DNA of 64,000 nt from JAUYQR01 sp050632395 (GTDB lineage Bacteria; Pseudomonadota; Alphaproteobacteria; Rhodobacterales; Rhodobacteraceae), in NCBI RefSeq assembly GCF_050632395.1, contig NZ_CP192600.1:2852001-2916000 (forward strand), written 5' to 3'. The position numbers and the translations under genes are program-made. This document shows positions 44,702 to 54,015 of the stretch, one piece after another. Under the pieces are notes generated by a model. That model did no database searches, was not told where the DNA came from, and saw only the letters and a program-made list of their open reading frames with translations. Numbering within the stretch: position 1 is the first letter of the stretch; every line of letters begins with the position of its first letter.

Positions 44702-44724
44702 CCCCTCCCCACGAGGGGGAGGGG
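44702..44724. repeat. C/G-rich hairpin in the importer operon
   Basis: CCCCTCCCC-ACGAG-GGGGAGGGG is a perfect 9-bp stem in the 185-bp space between binding-protein and LivH-like genes. It may attenuate read-through so that binding protein is made in excess, and it resembles the hairpins at 8493-8606. Confidence 0.5.
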
Positions 44725-44762
44725 AAGCGATCTTGCCTGCGGTGTCATGCGCTGCGAACCGA

Positions 44763-46043
44763 TCAGAATGAGGTCGCCGTGTAGTCGACCGCGTCTTCAT
44801 AGGCGCCATCGGCCATTGAGGTCTGGTGCACGCGGATCAGCTTGCCGCCCTGCACTTGGCTGATGTTCTGGGTGCCGAACACCTGATGCGTTTTGCCGTT
44901 GAACATCTTGGCGCCTTGCGGGCGTTCAATACCGTAGGGCAAGTCGGACATCGCCTCCATCGCCTCGACCAGTTTCTGGCGGTCGGCGGGGCCGGTGTAG
45001 GCCGAGGCCTCCATCGCGGCTTTCAGGAAGAAGAGCGTCTCCCAGGTCGAAAACATGTGGCTGTAGGTCGACACGTCGGCGGCATCGCTGATGCTTGCGC
45101 CGTTGTCATCAACCCCCACAGCGGCGCGGTAGGCGGCCTCGTGTTCGCCCGCATCGGCCGGTTTGACGCGATTGTGCGCCTCCCAGAAGTAGCTGCCTTC
45201 GAGGAATTCGAGGCCGGGGGTGGCTGTGTCGACAGCTTCCAGGCTGTCGATGAAGCCGAACATCGCAGGCTTGGTGCCCGAGCCATAGAATTCGCCGAGT
45301 TCCTTGACGAAGGTCAGGACGGCGGGGCCGACCATGACGTGGTAAAGCACCTCGGTTTCGGCGGGGATCTGCGGGAAGTAGCGGGTGAAGGAGGTTTCGG
45401 TCGGCGGAATGGCGATCTGGGCGATCACCTCGCCGCCTTGGGCCTTCATCGCGGCGGTGAAGAAATCGCGGTGATCGTGGCCAAAGGCGAAATCCGGGAA
45501 GATCATCGTGATCTTCTTGCCGAGATTGGCCGAAACCCACGGCGCCATCGAGGCGATCTGGCTACGCACATCGGTGATGCCGGGTTGCAGCGTCCAGCGG
45601 TTCAACATGCCGGAGGCGACGTGGTACCCTTCGGAGCAGACAAGGTAAGGCACCTTGAGTTCGGCCGCGCGGGGGGCGGAGCCGATCACGACATGAGAGA
45701 AAAGCGTACCCATCACCACGTCGCAGCCAGCCTGCGTGGTCAGTTTCTCGACCACTTCGGAGCCACGCTTCGGGTCGGTCGCGTCATCTTCGAACACGAT
45801 CTCGACAGGGCGCCCGTTGATGCCGCCACCGTCATTGATCAGTTTCAGCGCGGCTTGTGCGGTGCGTTCGTACCAGCGGCCGTAGGAGGCGCCGATGCCG
45901 GTGCGGTGCAATTGGAAGCCGACCTTGATCGGTGCGGCCTGCGCACCGACGAAGCCGGGCATGGCGGCAAGCGCAAGGCCTGCGGCGCCGCCCTTCAGAA
46001 GCGAGCGGCGGGTGGGGATGAAAAGCGAAGTCCTGTCGGTCAT
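44763..46043 (-). CDS. Periplasmic substrate-binding protein of the ABC importer (LivJ/LivK type)
   Basis: 426 aa. A twin-arginine signal is visible: RRSLLKGGAAGLALAAMPGF near residues 12-31, then a cut after AQA. The mature part is a type I periplasmic binding fold (IKVGFQLHRTGIGASYGRWY, INDGGGINGRPVEIVFEDDA). These proteins bind amino acids, amides, urea or aromatic acids; the ligand here is unknown, but the operon suggests an N-heterocyclic or amide compound. GGAGAG lies upstream of the ATG. Confidence 0.87.
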   Translation of the reverse strand: MTDRTSLFIPTRRSLLKGGAAGLALAAMPGFVGAQAAPIKVGFQLHRTGIGASYGRWYERTAQAALKLINDGGGINGRPVEIVFEDDATDPKRGSEVVEKLTTQAGCDVVMGTLFSHVVIGSAPRAAELKVPYLVCSEGYHVASGMLNRWTLQPGITDVRSQIASMAPWVSANLGKKITMIFPDFAFGHDHRDFFTAAMKAQGGEVIAQIAIPPTETSFTRYFPQIPAETEVLYHVMVGPAVLTFVKELGEFYGSGTKPAMFGFIDSLEAVDTATPGLEFLEGSYFWEAHNRVKPADAGEHEAAYRAAVGVDDNGASISDAADVSTYSHMFSTWETLFFLKAAMEASAYTGPADRQKLVEAMEAMSDLPYGIERPQGAKMFNGKTHQVFGTQNISQVQGGKLIRVHQTSMADGAYEDAVDYTATSF

Positions 46044-46132
46044 GTCTGTCTCTCTCCACTGTTGCGGGCCTCTCTGGCGGAGGCTGTTCGTTGGTCAAGG
46101 GTGGGCGGGATGCCCGAGGTTGTCCACTGGTT

Positions 46133-47542
46133 TCATCCGGTTCTGGCGGTGGACAAAAGCCAGAGACCAAGCACGGTATAGGCGACCATCAGGGCGGTCA
46201 GCGGCAGGTGGGCCAGAGGCCGCGCGCCCTGCCCCGCCAATTTCAGCGCAAGGACCACTGCCAGCAGGTGCGCGCCAAGGATGGCTACGAACTGCGCGGC
46301 GTAGATCAGCGGCATCACCGAGGGGTCGGTCAGGAACCCGAACGAGACGTAGAAGGGCGGCAAGCCCAGCCACGCCTCGCCCACGAAGAACGGATCGTTC
46401 AGCGCGGCAAGGGTGTATTGCCCGGCGGTCAGCAGCATCACAAGGTAATGCGCGGCGTGGTAGCCTGCGGCGATGGCAAGGAACGACAGCATCACCGGGC
46501 CGGTGGCAAAGCCCGCGCCACCAAGGCGGCGGCCAAGGGCGATGACGCCAAGGATCAGCGTCAGGGTCAGAACCCAGACGGCAAGCAGGCCAATGGTGTT
46601 TTGCACCATCACGCCGGAGCGGCCGGTCGGTTCCAGCGGGTTTTCCCCGATCAGCGCCTGCCACCAGAAGGTTTCCGCCAGCCCGTCGAAGGTGAGGGCG
46701 GCAAGCGCAAGGGTGACGAAGATGGTGGCCGAAGGGGTCAATGGCGGCGAGGCGAGCACCTGCGCGCCGGGCCAGCCCGCCATCAGCCTTGCGCGGTTGC
46801 CGTCAATGCGAAGCCAGAGGGGCGAGACCTTGGCAATCATCCCCAAAAGCACGGTCAGGAACTCTCCCTGTTCCAGCCAGTCCTCGCCTTCCAGAACGGC
46901 CAGGACGAAGATCACCCCCCAGTAGGCCAGCGCGGTAAGGGCCAGCACTGCGGGATCGTCGGGGGAAAGCGACACCATCTGGAACCAGACGAAGCCTGCG
47001 TAGCCGAGGATCGCGGGCAGATGGCCGCAGCGGGAAAGGCCTATGCTACCGGTGCGGCCGATCAGCGTGCGGGCAATGCGGACTGGGCCGGTCCACGGGT
47101 TTATCGGGCGCCAGAGGTTGCCCATCAGCATCGAGCCGAGGGGGATGGCGATCCAGACGCCGGTCCAGAACACCAGGGTCATCAGGTTGTGCATCGGGTC
47201 GCGGCTGCCGAAAAGGCCAATCAGGATCAGGCCGAGAAACCCCAGAAACCCGATGTAGGACGAAACGGCGCCCGGCACCAAGACCCGGCGTTCCAAGAGC
47301 GTGACCGGGGTCAGGCTTGGCAGGCGGTGCGAAAGCGCACCTAGGACCGCGGTCAGCCCGACGGTCAGTGCAGCACCGGTGATGTAATGGCCTGTCGGCA
47401 GGGTCAGGATCACCGAGGGCGGCAGGGCGCAGGCGAAGGCGGTTCCGGAGGTGAGCGCCACGCCGACGCCGGCACACCCAAGAATTCTGGAAAATTCCTG
47501 GCAAAACCCTTCAAAGAATTTTGGCGCCGGATGCGATGTCAC
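46133..47542 (-). CDS. Polytopic membrane protein of unknown function
   Basis: 469 aa. About 11-12 hydrophobic segments, for example SSYIGFLGFLGLILIGLF, LMTLVFWTGVWIAIPLGSML and FVAILGAHLLAVVLALKLAG; MGNLWRPINPWTG looks like a conserved loop. The start is GTG at 47540-47542, overlapping the preceding stop (GTGA) and preceded by GGGGGAGGA. I do not recognise a characterised family. Being coupled to catabolic genes it may be a transporter or membrane enzyme, but this is inference. Confidence 0.75.
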   Translation of the reverse strand: MTSHPAPKFFEGFCQEFSRILGCAGVGVALTSGTAFACALPPSVILTLPTGHYITGAALTVGLTAVLGALSHRLPSLTPVTLLERRVLVPGAVSSYIGFLGFLGLILIGLFGSRDPMHNLMTLVFWTGVWIAIPLGSMLMGNLWRPINPWTGPVRIARTLIGRTGSIGLSRCGHLPAILGYAGFVWFQMVSLSPDDPAVLALTALAYWGVIFVLAVLEGEDWLEQGEFLTVLLGMIAKVSPLWLRIDGNRARLMAGWPGAQVLASPPLTPSATIFVTLALAALTFDGLAETFWWQALIGENPLEPTGRSGVMVQNTIGLLAVWVLTLTLILGVIALGRRLGGAGFATGPVMLSFLAIAAGYHAAHYLVMLLTAGQYTLAALNDPFFVGEAWLGLPPFYVSFGFLTDPSVMPLIYAAQFVAILGAHLLAVVLALKLAGQGARPLAHLPLTALMVAYTVLGLWLLSTARTG

Positions 47543-48120
47543 CGCAAACCGTCCTCCCCCTTCACTTGTTCAATCTCAAGCCCGCCCATGCGGCTGTGCA
47601 CGCGGCCTCCGCGTGCCATCGCAAGGGCAAAGAGCACTTCGTTGGCGCGCGGCCCGTCCTCGCAGGCGATGGTGATGACATCAAAGCGCGACCGGACATA
47701 GGCCGCATTCAGGTGGCCCAGCGGCACGTCGAGCGTGGTTCCCATGCCGCCGACCTTCATCGCCGAGGGCACGATGGCGCGGCATTCGCCCAGCCGGTCG
47801 CGCATGCCGTAGCCGCCCGAGACGTGCCAGATCGCGCCGTGTTCATGCTCGCCGTTTTCGCCGACGATGGCACCCTTGCCATAGGCGTCGATGCCTGCCC
47901 GACCGCCCAGCGCCGCGACAAGGCGGTCGGTAAGGGTCAGCGCTAGGGGTTTCAGTGCCTCCATCGCCGGTTGCAGGTTCGGCTCGTAGCGGCCCGCAAA
48001 AGGGTTGGCGCAGATCGCGTAGACCGCGCCTTTCAGGGCCGGTGGGGTGGCGACGGGGCCGCCTTCGTGAAAAATTTCCTCTACTTGCAGGACGATCTTG
48101 CGGATGGTGAAGTCAGACAT
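47539..48120 (-). CDS. Amino acid synthesis family protein (PF06684/DUF1185)
   Basis: 193 aa from ATG 48118-48120, with GGGAG upstream. The sequence covers the AA_synth domain: IRKIVLQVEEIFHEGGPVA, YAICANPFAGRYEPNLQPAM, ALGGRAGIDAYGKGAIVGEN and HLNAAYVRSRFDVITI. No enzyme activity is firmly known to me for this family despite its name. It overlaps the UPF0280 gene by 8 bp and the membrane-protein gene by 4 bp, so all three are co-translated with the 6-hydroxynicotinate-reductase-like gene. Confidence 0.82.
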   Translation of the reverse strand: MSDFTIRKIVLQVEEIFHEGGPVATPPALKGAVYAICANPFAGRYEPNLQPAMEALKPLALTLTDRLVAALGGRAGIDAYGKGAIVGENGEHEHGAIWHVSGGYGMRDRLGECRAIVPSAMKVGGMGTTLDVPLGHLNAAYVRSRFDVITIACEDGPRANEVLFALAMARGGRVHSRMGGLEIEQVKGEDGLR

Positions 48121-48979
48121 AAGCGGGCTCCCGTGCGGGCAGGGAATGGGTGCCCGGAAGATGTGTACCAAGGAAATGCGGGCCGCTGACGCGACACGAT
48201 GAATGCAGGAAAAGGGCCGCCGCATCGATCAGGCCACGGGCGCGAAAGGCTTCGGCGGCGGCAAGGCCCGCGGCAAGGGCGCGGGCGATGTCGGTGTCGG
48301 ACAGGAGGCCTACTGCGGTGGTGACAAGCCTGTCCCCAAGGTCGGTGTCGGCCTGCAAGGTGTTCGCCGGGCGGCGCGTGACGGCGGGGTGCCCCGGCAG
48401 GTCGACTGCATTGGCGATCATCGTGGCGGCGCCATCCGCCATCGCGGCGGTGCGCGCCACCACGGTAACGGCATCGGCTATGCCGAAAGACCAGCTGCGC
48501 CCACCCCAGCCCGAGGTGGCGATGCCCCGCGCGGTATCTTGCCCGGAGAGGGTCAGGCTACCCTGCCCTTCGGCCATCGCGCAGGTCAGGCTTTGAAAGG
48601 GGCCGAGGTGAACCGCAATGTCGCCCCCGTTGTTGACATAGGCCTTCAGGATGCCGGGGCCGACCAGCGACGCCAGAATCTCTTCCGCAACCGCCCCCGC
48701 GACCGCAGCCATCGGGGTGATGAAGGTCGGGCGGAACGGGGCCACCGCGCGCGCCATGCGACAGGCAATGACCCCGGTCGGGGCCGCACCCACCGCACGC
48801 AACAGCGGCAGTTCAGCGACCAGTTCGGTCAGCACCGTGTCGAACCGGCGCGCGGCGCGGCAGTAGGCATCGGCAACCGCATCGGGCGCCCCCCAGGCCT
48901 CGATGATCAGGTCGATCGGCCCGTGCTGCAGATGCAGGCGGCCATCGCCAAGACGGCGGGCTTGGGCGGGGGCCATCAT
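48113..48979 (-). CDS. UPF0280 (ApbE-superfamily-like) protein
   Basis: 288 aa. UPF0280 family, distantly related to ApbE flavin transferases: GPIDLIIEAWGAPDAVADAY, then ITPMAAVAGAVAEEIL, YVNNGGDIAVHL and GIATSGWGGRSWSFGIADAV. ATG 48977-48979 overlaps the stop of the upstream reductase-like gene (ATGA); the next codon is also ATG. A cofactor or assembly role for the neighbouring redox enzyme is possible but unproven. Confidence 0.8.
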   Translation of the reverse strand: MMAPAQARRLGDGRLHLQHGPIDLIIEAWGAPDAVADAYCRAARRFDTVLTELVAELPLLRAVGAAPTGVIACRMARAVAPFRPTFITPMAAVAGAVAEEILASLVGPGILKAYVNNGGDIAVHLGPFQSLTCAMAEGQGSLTLSGQDTARGIATSGWGGRSWSFGIADAVTVVARTAAMADGAATMIANAVDLPGHPAVTRRPANTLQADTDLGDRLVTTAVGLLSDTDIARALAAGLAAAEAFRARGLIDAAALFLHSSCRVSGPHFLGTHLPGTHSLPAREPAYV

Positions 48980-50433
48980 ATTCCGTCGCTCCGCCAAGGT
49001 TCGAGGCGCGCGGCGGTGGGGTATTCGCCGCCGTTGGCCATGATGTCGTCAAGGCTGCGCACCACCTCGTCATGCCCGCCCATCGCAAGGTAATCTTCGC
49101 GCGGCAGGGTGAACTCCAACGGTGCTACCAGAGCAGGGGTGGGCACGTAGCCGAAGGCGCCTTTCGGCAGCCGGGTCACATCAACCATGAAGGTGATGCC
49201 GCCACCGGGCCAGATGTAGCATTCTGCCCCCCCGGAGGTGAGGCGGGTGATGCCGGACTGCACCGAGCGGGTCAGGCGGACCGGGTTCTTCGTCACTCCG
49301 GCGCGCAAGGACCCGCCCGCGCCGCCCATGAAGAGGACGGTGCAGAGCGACGGTTCGCAGTTTTCGTCGATCAGACCGACAGTGGCCTTCAGCCTGTCCG
49401 GCAGGGGCCGCGGCTGCGGGATCAGGGCGTCGTCAAGGGCGTAGTAGGCATATTCCTCGCCGGTGGTGGAGACCATCAGGAGGGTCAGTCCCGGGCGCGC
49501 GCCTTTTTTCGGGTTCCAGTCGCCGAGGATTTCCAGGGGATCGGTCAGCTTTGTCCCGCCCCAGCCAAGGCCGGGTTCAGACACCCGGAAATAGCGGCCG
49601 GGAGTGGAGCGGTGGCCCTTGATCTTGATGCCTGTCGGTTGCCAGCCAAGCACGCGGCCCGCCTGGTGTTCCGACACAACGCCGGTGATGTGGTCGTCGA
49701 CCACCACCACCTCGTCCACCAGCCCGAGCCACTGGCTGGCGAACATGCCGATGGTTGCCGAGCCGCAGCCGACCCGCATCCGCCGCTCAGGCCTGCCGTC
49801 GACTATGGGCGGGTGGCCCGCCTGAACGGTGACAGTAGACCCGCCGTCGATGACCAGCGTCACCGCATCGCCGTTGCAAAGCGCCAGCATGGCCGCGCAG
49901 GTGACGCGGCCTTCGGCCTTGCTGCCGCCCGTCAGGTGATGGACGCCACCAAGCGACAGCATCTGGCTGCCGTATTCGGCGGTGGTGACATGGCCGACCG
50001 GTTCACCTTCCGCCCGCACGACGGCGCCCTCGGGGCCGAGGAAGCGGTCGGTGTCGATTTTCACCTTGAGGCCGCAGTAGGAAAAGATCGCCTCGGTGAC
50101 GACGGTGACCATGTCGGCACCGTCGACGCGGGACGATACGATGAAGGGCGCGGGCTTGTAATCGGGGTAGGTGGTGCCCGAGCCGATGCCGGTGACGGTG
50201 GTGTCGGCGGGCATCGGCCCGGAGGGGATGGGATCGCCGTCCCAGTCGCGCAGGGCGAAGGGGACGATGCGGTGGCCGACATCGAGCGCGTGGGTCAGCA
50301 TCACCACGGGATCGGTGCGCACGATGCGGCCACCGGCATTTGCGTAGCGGTCGCAGGCGCCGGTTTGCCCCGGCGCGATGTAGCACATCACCGGGCAGGC
50401 ATCGCAGCGGATCTTTTCGGGCGCGTCGGTCAT
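48976..50433 (-). CDS. 6-hydroxynicotinate reductase-like Fe-S protein
   Basis: 485 aa from ATG 50431-50433. The N-terminus has four clustered cysteines, C10, C13, C17 and C27 (CDACPVMCYIAPG...ACDRY), fit for an iron-sulfur cluster. The rest matches, as far as I can judge, proteins annotated as 6-hydroxynicotinate reductase, which in Eubacterium barkeri reduces the pyridone ring to 1,4,5,6-tetrahydro-6-oxonicotinate. GHVTTAEYGSQMLSLGGVHH and VGCGSATIGMFASQWLG are notable blocks. Together with a Mo-hydroxylase upstream it suggests dearomatisation of a hydroxylated ring. Confidence 0.75.
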   Translation of the reverse strand: MTDAPEKIRCDACPVMCYIAPGQTGACDRYANAGGRIVRTDPVVMLTHALDVGHRIVPFALRDWDGDPIPSGPMPADTTVTGIGSGTTYPDYKPAPFIVSSRVDGADMVTVVTEAIFSYCGLKVKIDTDRFLGPEGAVVRAEGEPVGHVTTAEYGSQMLSLGGVHHLTGGSKAEGRVTCAAMLALCNGDAVTLVIDGGSTVTVQAGHPPIVDGRPERRMRVGCGSATIGMFASQWLGLVDEVVVVDDHITGVVSEHQAGRVLGWQPTGIKIKGHRSTPGRYFRVSEPGLGWGGTKLTDPLEILGDWNPKKGARPGLTLLMVSTTGEEYAYYALDDALIPQPRPLPDRLKATVGLIDENCEPSLCTVLFMGGAGGSLRAGVTKNPVRLTRSVQSGITRLTSGGAECYIWPGGGITFMVDVTRLPKGAFGYVPTPALVAPLEFTLPREDYLAMGGHDEVVRSLDDIMANGGEYPTAARLEPWRSDGI

Positions 50434-50459
50434 CTGGTGCCCCCGGCCTTGCCGTTGCA

Positions 50460-50512
50460 GCGGGGGTTTTCCACCCCCGCACCCCCGGAGGATATTTCGC
50501 GAAGGGGAAGCT
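50460..50512. repeat. Hairpin plus GGATATTT intergenic repeat, copy 2
   Basis: GCGGGGGT-TTTCC-ACCCCCGC (50460-50480) is a perfect 8-bp hairpin followed by ACCCCCGGAGGATATTT and CGAAGGGGAAGC. It sits between two co-directional genes of the catabolic operon. See copies at 13751-13822 and 57902-57957. Confidence 0.65.
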
Positions 50513-50521
50513 GGAAGCGGG

Positions 50522-53188
50522 TCATGTGCGGGCCTCCATCGCGGCGCGGACGCGGTGCGGCAGGGCGGGGACGCGGGTGAGTTCTGCACCGGTAGCGTGG
50601 CGGATGGCGTTGAGGATGGCCGGAGCGGTGGGGATCAGGACGTGTTCGCCAAGGCCCTTGGCGCCGAACGGACCTTCGGGATCGGGCACTTCGATCAGGA
50701 GGCTTTCGATCGGGGGCACATCGCCGAAGGTGGGGATCAGGTAGTCGTGCAGGTTTTCGGTGCGACCGGCGATGTAATCCTCCATGAGCGCAAGGCCGAT
50801 GCCCTGAGCGATGCCGCCTTCGATCTGGCCTTCGGCGAGGGTCGGGTTGATCGCGCGGCCCACGTCGTGCGCGGCGGTGATCTTCAAGAGACGCGTGGTG
50901 CCGAGGGACGGGTCAACCTCCAGTTCCACCATCTGCGCGCCGTAGCCGTAAAGTGCGTAGGGTTTGCCCTGGCCATCGGCGTCGAGGGGCGAGGTCGGGG
51001 GATCGTAGGTTTCTTCGGAGGAGAGGGCGTAGCCGTGGAGGTCGCGCGGAAGGGCTGCGAGGTCGACGTGGCGGAGGGTCGTGCCTTCGCGGACGGTGAG
51101 GGTTGCGCCGTCAAGCGCCAGGCTGGCGCCCTGCCCTGCGTTAGCGAGGCGGAGGATGGCGTGGCGCAGCGCCTCGGCCGCGGCTTTGGCGGCACGGCCG
51201 GTGACGAAGGTCTGGCGGCTTGCGGAGGTCTTGCCTGCGTCGGGTGTTAGGGCGGTGTCGGGGCCGATCAGGCGGAAGGCTGCGAGCGGCAGGCCCAGGG
51301 CTTCGGCGGCGATCTGGGGGATGACGGTGTTGGAACCTTGACCGATGTCGGTGGCGCCTTGGTGGAGCATGATGTGGCCCGTGTGGGAGAGGCCGATGCG
51401 GATGGTGGAGGGGTTCGGCAGGGCGGTATTGCCGCAGCCATACCAGCAGGAGGCGACGCCGACGCCGCGGTTGGGCTGGGCCTTGGCTTCGGCCAGCGCA
51501 CGGTGCCAGTGGGGGCGCAGCGCCTCGAGGCAGGGGGCGATGCCGGTAGCGTGCAGGATCTGCCCGGTGGCCGAGGCATCGCCGTCGCAGAGCGCGTTCA
51601 GGATGCGAAATTCCAGCCGGTCGATCCTGGCCTTGTCGGCGAGGCGGTCGTAGAGGGTTTCCTGCCAGAGGGCGCCTTGCGGCACTCCAAAGCCACGGAA
51701 CGCGCCGGAGACGGGGCCGTGGGTGTGGATCGCGCGGGCCTTCGCGGTAATGTGGGGCGTGCGGTAGGGGCCGGAGACGTGGACCGGGACGCGGTTCGCG
51801 ACGGTGGGGCCCCAGCTGGAATAGGCGCCGGTGTTGAAGCGGCCTTCGAAGTCGACGGCGGTGATCCGGCCTGTCGCGTCGCAGCCGATGCGGCCGGTCA
51901 TTTCGGCGGGGTGGCGCTTGGTGGTGGAGGCCATGCTTTCCTGACGACTGTAGGTCATGCGGCAGGGGCGGCCGGTTTTGAGGGCGACGAGGCCGAGGAG
52001 GGGTTGGAGCGAGATGTCCAGTTTCGAGCCGAAGCCGCCGCCAACGGCGGAGGGGATGATCCGGACGCGGGTCTGAGGAAGGCCGAGGATCGCGGCGGTA
52101 TCTTCGCGGTCCATCCCCGGCGCTTGGGTGCAGGCGCGGATGGTGAGGATTTCGCCGTCCATCCAGGCGGAGCCAGCCTCGGGTTCGATGTAGGCGTGTT
52201 CGACGAAGGCGGTGGTCATCTGGCCTTCGACGATATGGGCCGAGGTGGCGAGGGCCGTTGCGGCGTCGCCCTTGCGGACGCGGCCCTCGACGAGGACGTT
52301 ACCGGGGCGGTTGGCGTGGAGAGGGGCGCCGGTTTCGGCATCGGCGGGAGTGGTGAGGGCGGGAAGCGGAGTGAAGGTGACCGGGAAATCCGTCAGGTCC
52401 GGGTCAGTTCCGGGTTCAAACGCGACGACGGCCACGCATTCGCCGCGGAACCGGGCGGGAGAGGCGGCGATGGCGGGTTGATCCGCGAAGGGCGGAATCA
52501 CTGAAAACGCGTTGCGTCCCGGAATGTCGGCGGCGGTGAATACGGCGGCGACACCCGGCCGAGCGCTGAACGCGCCAAGGTCGCCAATTATAAAGGCGGT
52601 ATGGGCGTACGGCGAGCGGACCGCCTTGAGGACAAGCGCGCCCTCGGGCCATTCGTCGGCACCGAATCTGTCGCCCGCGACCTTGGCCGCCCCATCCAGC
52701 CGCTCAATGCGCTGGCCAATGGCGCCAGAGAGCGCGGTCGGGGCGCCCTGCCCTGCGTCGCAGACTGCCGTGATGATCTTGGCGTAGCCGGTGCAGCGGC
52801 AGAGGACGCCACCGAGGCCGGTTTCAACTTCGGTCCGGGTTGGTTTGGGGGTGCGAGACAGAAGGTCGGCGGCGGCCATCAGCATTCCGGGCGTGCAGAT
52901 GCCGCATTGCGCCGCACCGTGACGCAGGAACGCGGCGCGGAGGCGGGTAAGCGTGGGGGTTTCGGCCTCGACCGTTTGCACCTCACGGCCCGACACTTGT
53001 GCGGCGGGCATCAGGCAGGCGCAGAATGACGCACCGTCGACCAGCACGGTGCAGGCCCCGCAATCGCCAGCATCGCAGCCGACTTTGGTGCCTTTGAGGC
53101 CGAGACGTTCGCGCAAGACCTCGCTTAGCCGTTCGGTGGGGGGCGCGTCGGTGGTGACGGGCTGGCCGTTCAGGGTGAAGGCGATCAT
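50522..53188 (-). CDS. Molybdopterin hydroxylase, 2Fe-2S small subunit fused to large subunit
   Basis: 888 aa. Residues 1-155 are a CoxS-type subunit with a plant-ferredoxin cluster (C38, C43, C46, C58) and a second cluster (C95, C98, C130, C132). From about 160 the Mo-pterin large subunit follows: SAVGGGFGSKLDISLQPLLG, VSGAFRGFGVPQGALWQE, HQGATDIGQGSNTVI, and GAKGLGE with the catalytic Glu near the C-terminus. Such enzymes hydroxylate N-heterocycles with water. Small and large subunits are usually separate genes. It overlaps the FAD-subunit gene by 4 bp. Confidence 0.9.
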   Translation of the reverse strand: MIAFTLNGQPVTTDAPPTERLSEVLRERLGLKGTKVGCDAGDCGACTVLVDGASFCACLMPAAQVSGREVQTVEAETPTLTRLRAAFLRHGAAQCGICTPGMLMAAADLLSRTPKPTRTEVETGLGGVLCRCTGYAKIITAVCDAGQGAPTALSGAIGQRIERLDGAAKVAGDRFGADEWPEGALVLKAVRSPYAHTAFIIGDLGAFSARPGVAAVFTAADIPGRNAFSVIPPFADQPAIAASPARFRGECVAVVAFEPGTDPDLTDFPVTFTPLPALTTPADAETGAPLHANRPGNVLVEGRVRKGDAATALATSAHIVEGQMTTAFVEHAYIEPEAGSAWMDGEILTIRACTQAPGMDREDTAAILGLPQTRVRIIPSAVGGGFGSKLDISLQPLLGLVALKTGRPCRMTYSRQESMASTTKRHPAEMTGRIGCDATGRITAVDFEGRFNTGAYSSWGPTVANRVPVHVSGPYRTPHITAKARAIHTHGPVSGAFRGFGVPQGALWQETLYDRLADKARIDRLEFRILNALCDGDASATGQILHATGIAPCLEALRPHWHRALAEAKAQPNRGVGVASCWYGCGNTALPNPSTIRIGLSHTGHIMLHQGATDIGQGSNTVIPQIAAEALGLPLAAFRLIGPDTALTPDAGKTSASRQTFVTGRAAKAAAEALRHAILRLANAGQGASLALDGATLTVREGTTLRHVDLAALPRDLHGYALSSEETYDPPTSPLDADGQGKPYALYGYGAQMVELEVDPSLGTTRLLKITAAHDVGRAINPTLAEGQIEGGIAQGIGLALMEDYIAGRTENLHDYLIPTFGDVPPIESLLIEVPDPEGPFGAKGLGEHVLIPTAPAILNAIRHATGAELTRVPALPHRVRAAMEART

Positions 53189-54015
53189 CGGGTCACCTCG
53201 ACCACGGCGCGGGTGACAAGTTCGGTGGCGGCAGTCAGGCGGTAGACGGCGGTGGCGCGGATGTCGTCGATGGGCGACAGCGCGGCGGCGACATCGGCGG
53301 GGCGGATGCGCCTGGCGGCTTCGTGCGGGGTGGCGCCGATCAGGGAAGCCTCGACCAGCGGAAGGCGCTGCGCGGTGCCCGAGCAGGAACCGACGGCAAT
53401 GGCGGCGTTGGCCACCCTGCCCCCGTCCAGCACGATGCGCGCCGCGACCATGACGATGGAGATGACCAGATGGCTGCGCGCGCCAAGCTTGAGGAAGGTG
53501 GAACGTCCGGTAAGGCCGGAGGACGGGATATGAACCGCGACCAGAAGCTCGCCGGGGCGGAGGGCTGTATGGCGCGGACCGGTCAGGAAAGTGCTTAGCG
53601 GCAATCGGCGGGCGCCGGCGGGCGACAGAAGCTCTACCTCGGCGTCGGCGGCCAGCAGCGGCGGCACGCCATCGGCGGCGGGCGAAGCGTTGCAGAGGTT
53701 GCCGCCAAGGGTGCCGGCGTTCTGGATCTGGCGGCCGCCGACTTGCAGCGCCGCCTGTTGCAGGGCGCGAAGCGCGGGCGGCAGGTCAGCCTCGGCGATG
53801 GCGGTCCATGTGGTGGCGGCGCCGATACGCATTCCGCCACCGATGGCCGCGATGCCGCGCAGGTCGCTGATCCCTGTGAGATCGAGGATGCGGCCGGACA
53901 GCTGCGCACCCGCGGCGGGGTAAAGATCGGTGCCCCCAGCCAACACCCGCGCCGAACCGGACCGCAACGCGGCGACGGCTTCATCCAGGGTCTGCGGGCG
54001 GACGTGTGACTGCAC
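53185..54015 (-). CDS. FAD-binding medium subunit of the molybdenum hydroxylase (CoxM-like)
   Basis: 276 aa. FAD_binding_5 domain: AVAALRSGSARVLAGGTDLY, GRQIQNAGTLGGNLCNASPA, DGVPPLLAADAEVELL, then a CO-dehydrogenase-type C-terminal domain. There is no ATG near the expected start; GTG at 54013-54015 (QSHVRPQTLDEAVAAL) fits best. It transfers electrons from the Fe-S clusters to the acceptor. First gene of the long operon, divergent from the MarR gene. Confidence 0.85.
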   Translation of the reverse strand: MQSHVRPQTLDEAVAALRSGSARVLAGGTDLYPAAGAQLSGRILDLTGISDLRGIAAIGGGMRIGAATTWTAIAEADLPPALRALQQAALQVGGRQIQNAGTLGGNLCNASPAADGVPPLLAADAEVELLSPAGARRLPLSTFLTGPRHTALRPGELLVAVHIPSSGLTGRSTFLKLGARSHLVISIVMVAARIVLDGGRVANAAIAVGSCSGTAQRLPLVEASLIGATPHEAARRIRPADVAAALSPIDDIRATAVYRLTAATELVTRAVVEVTR

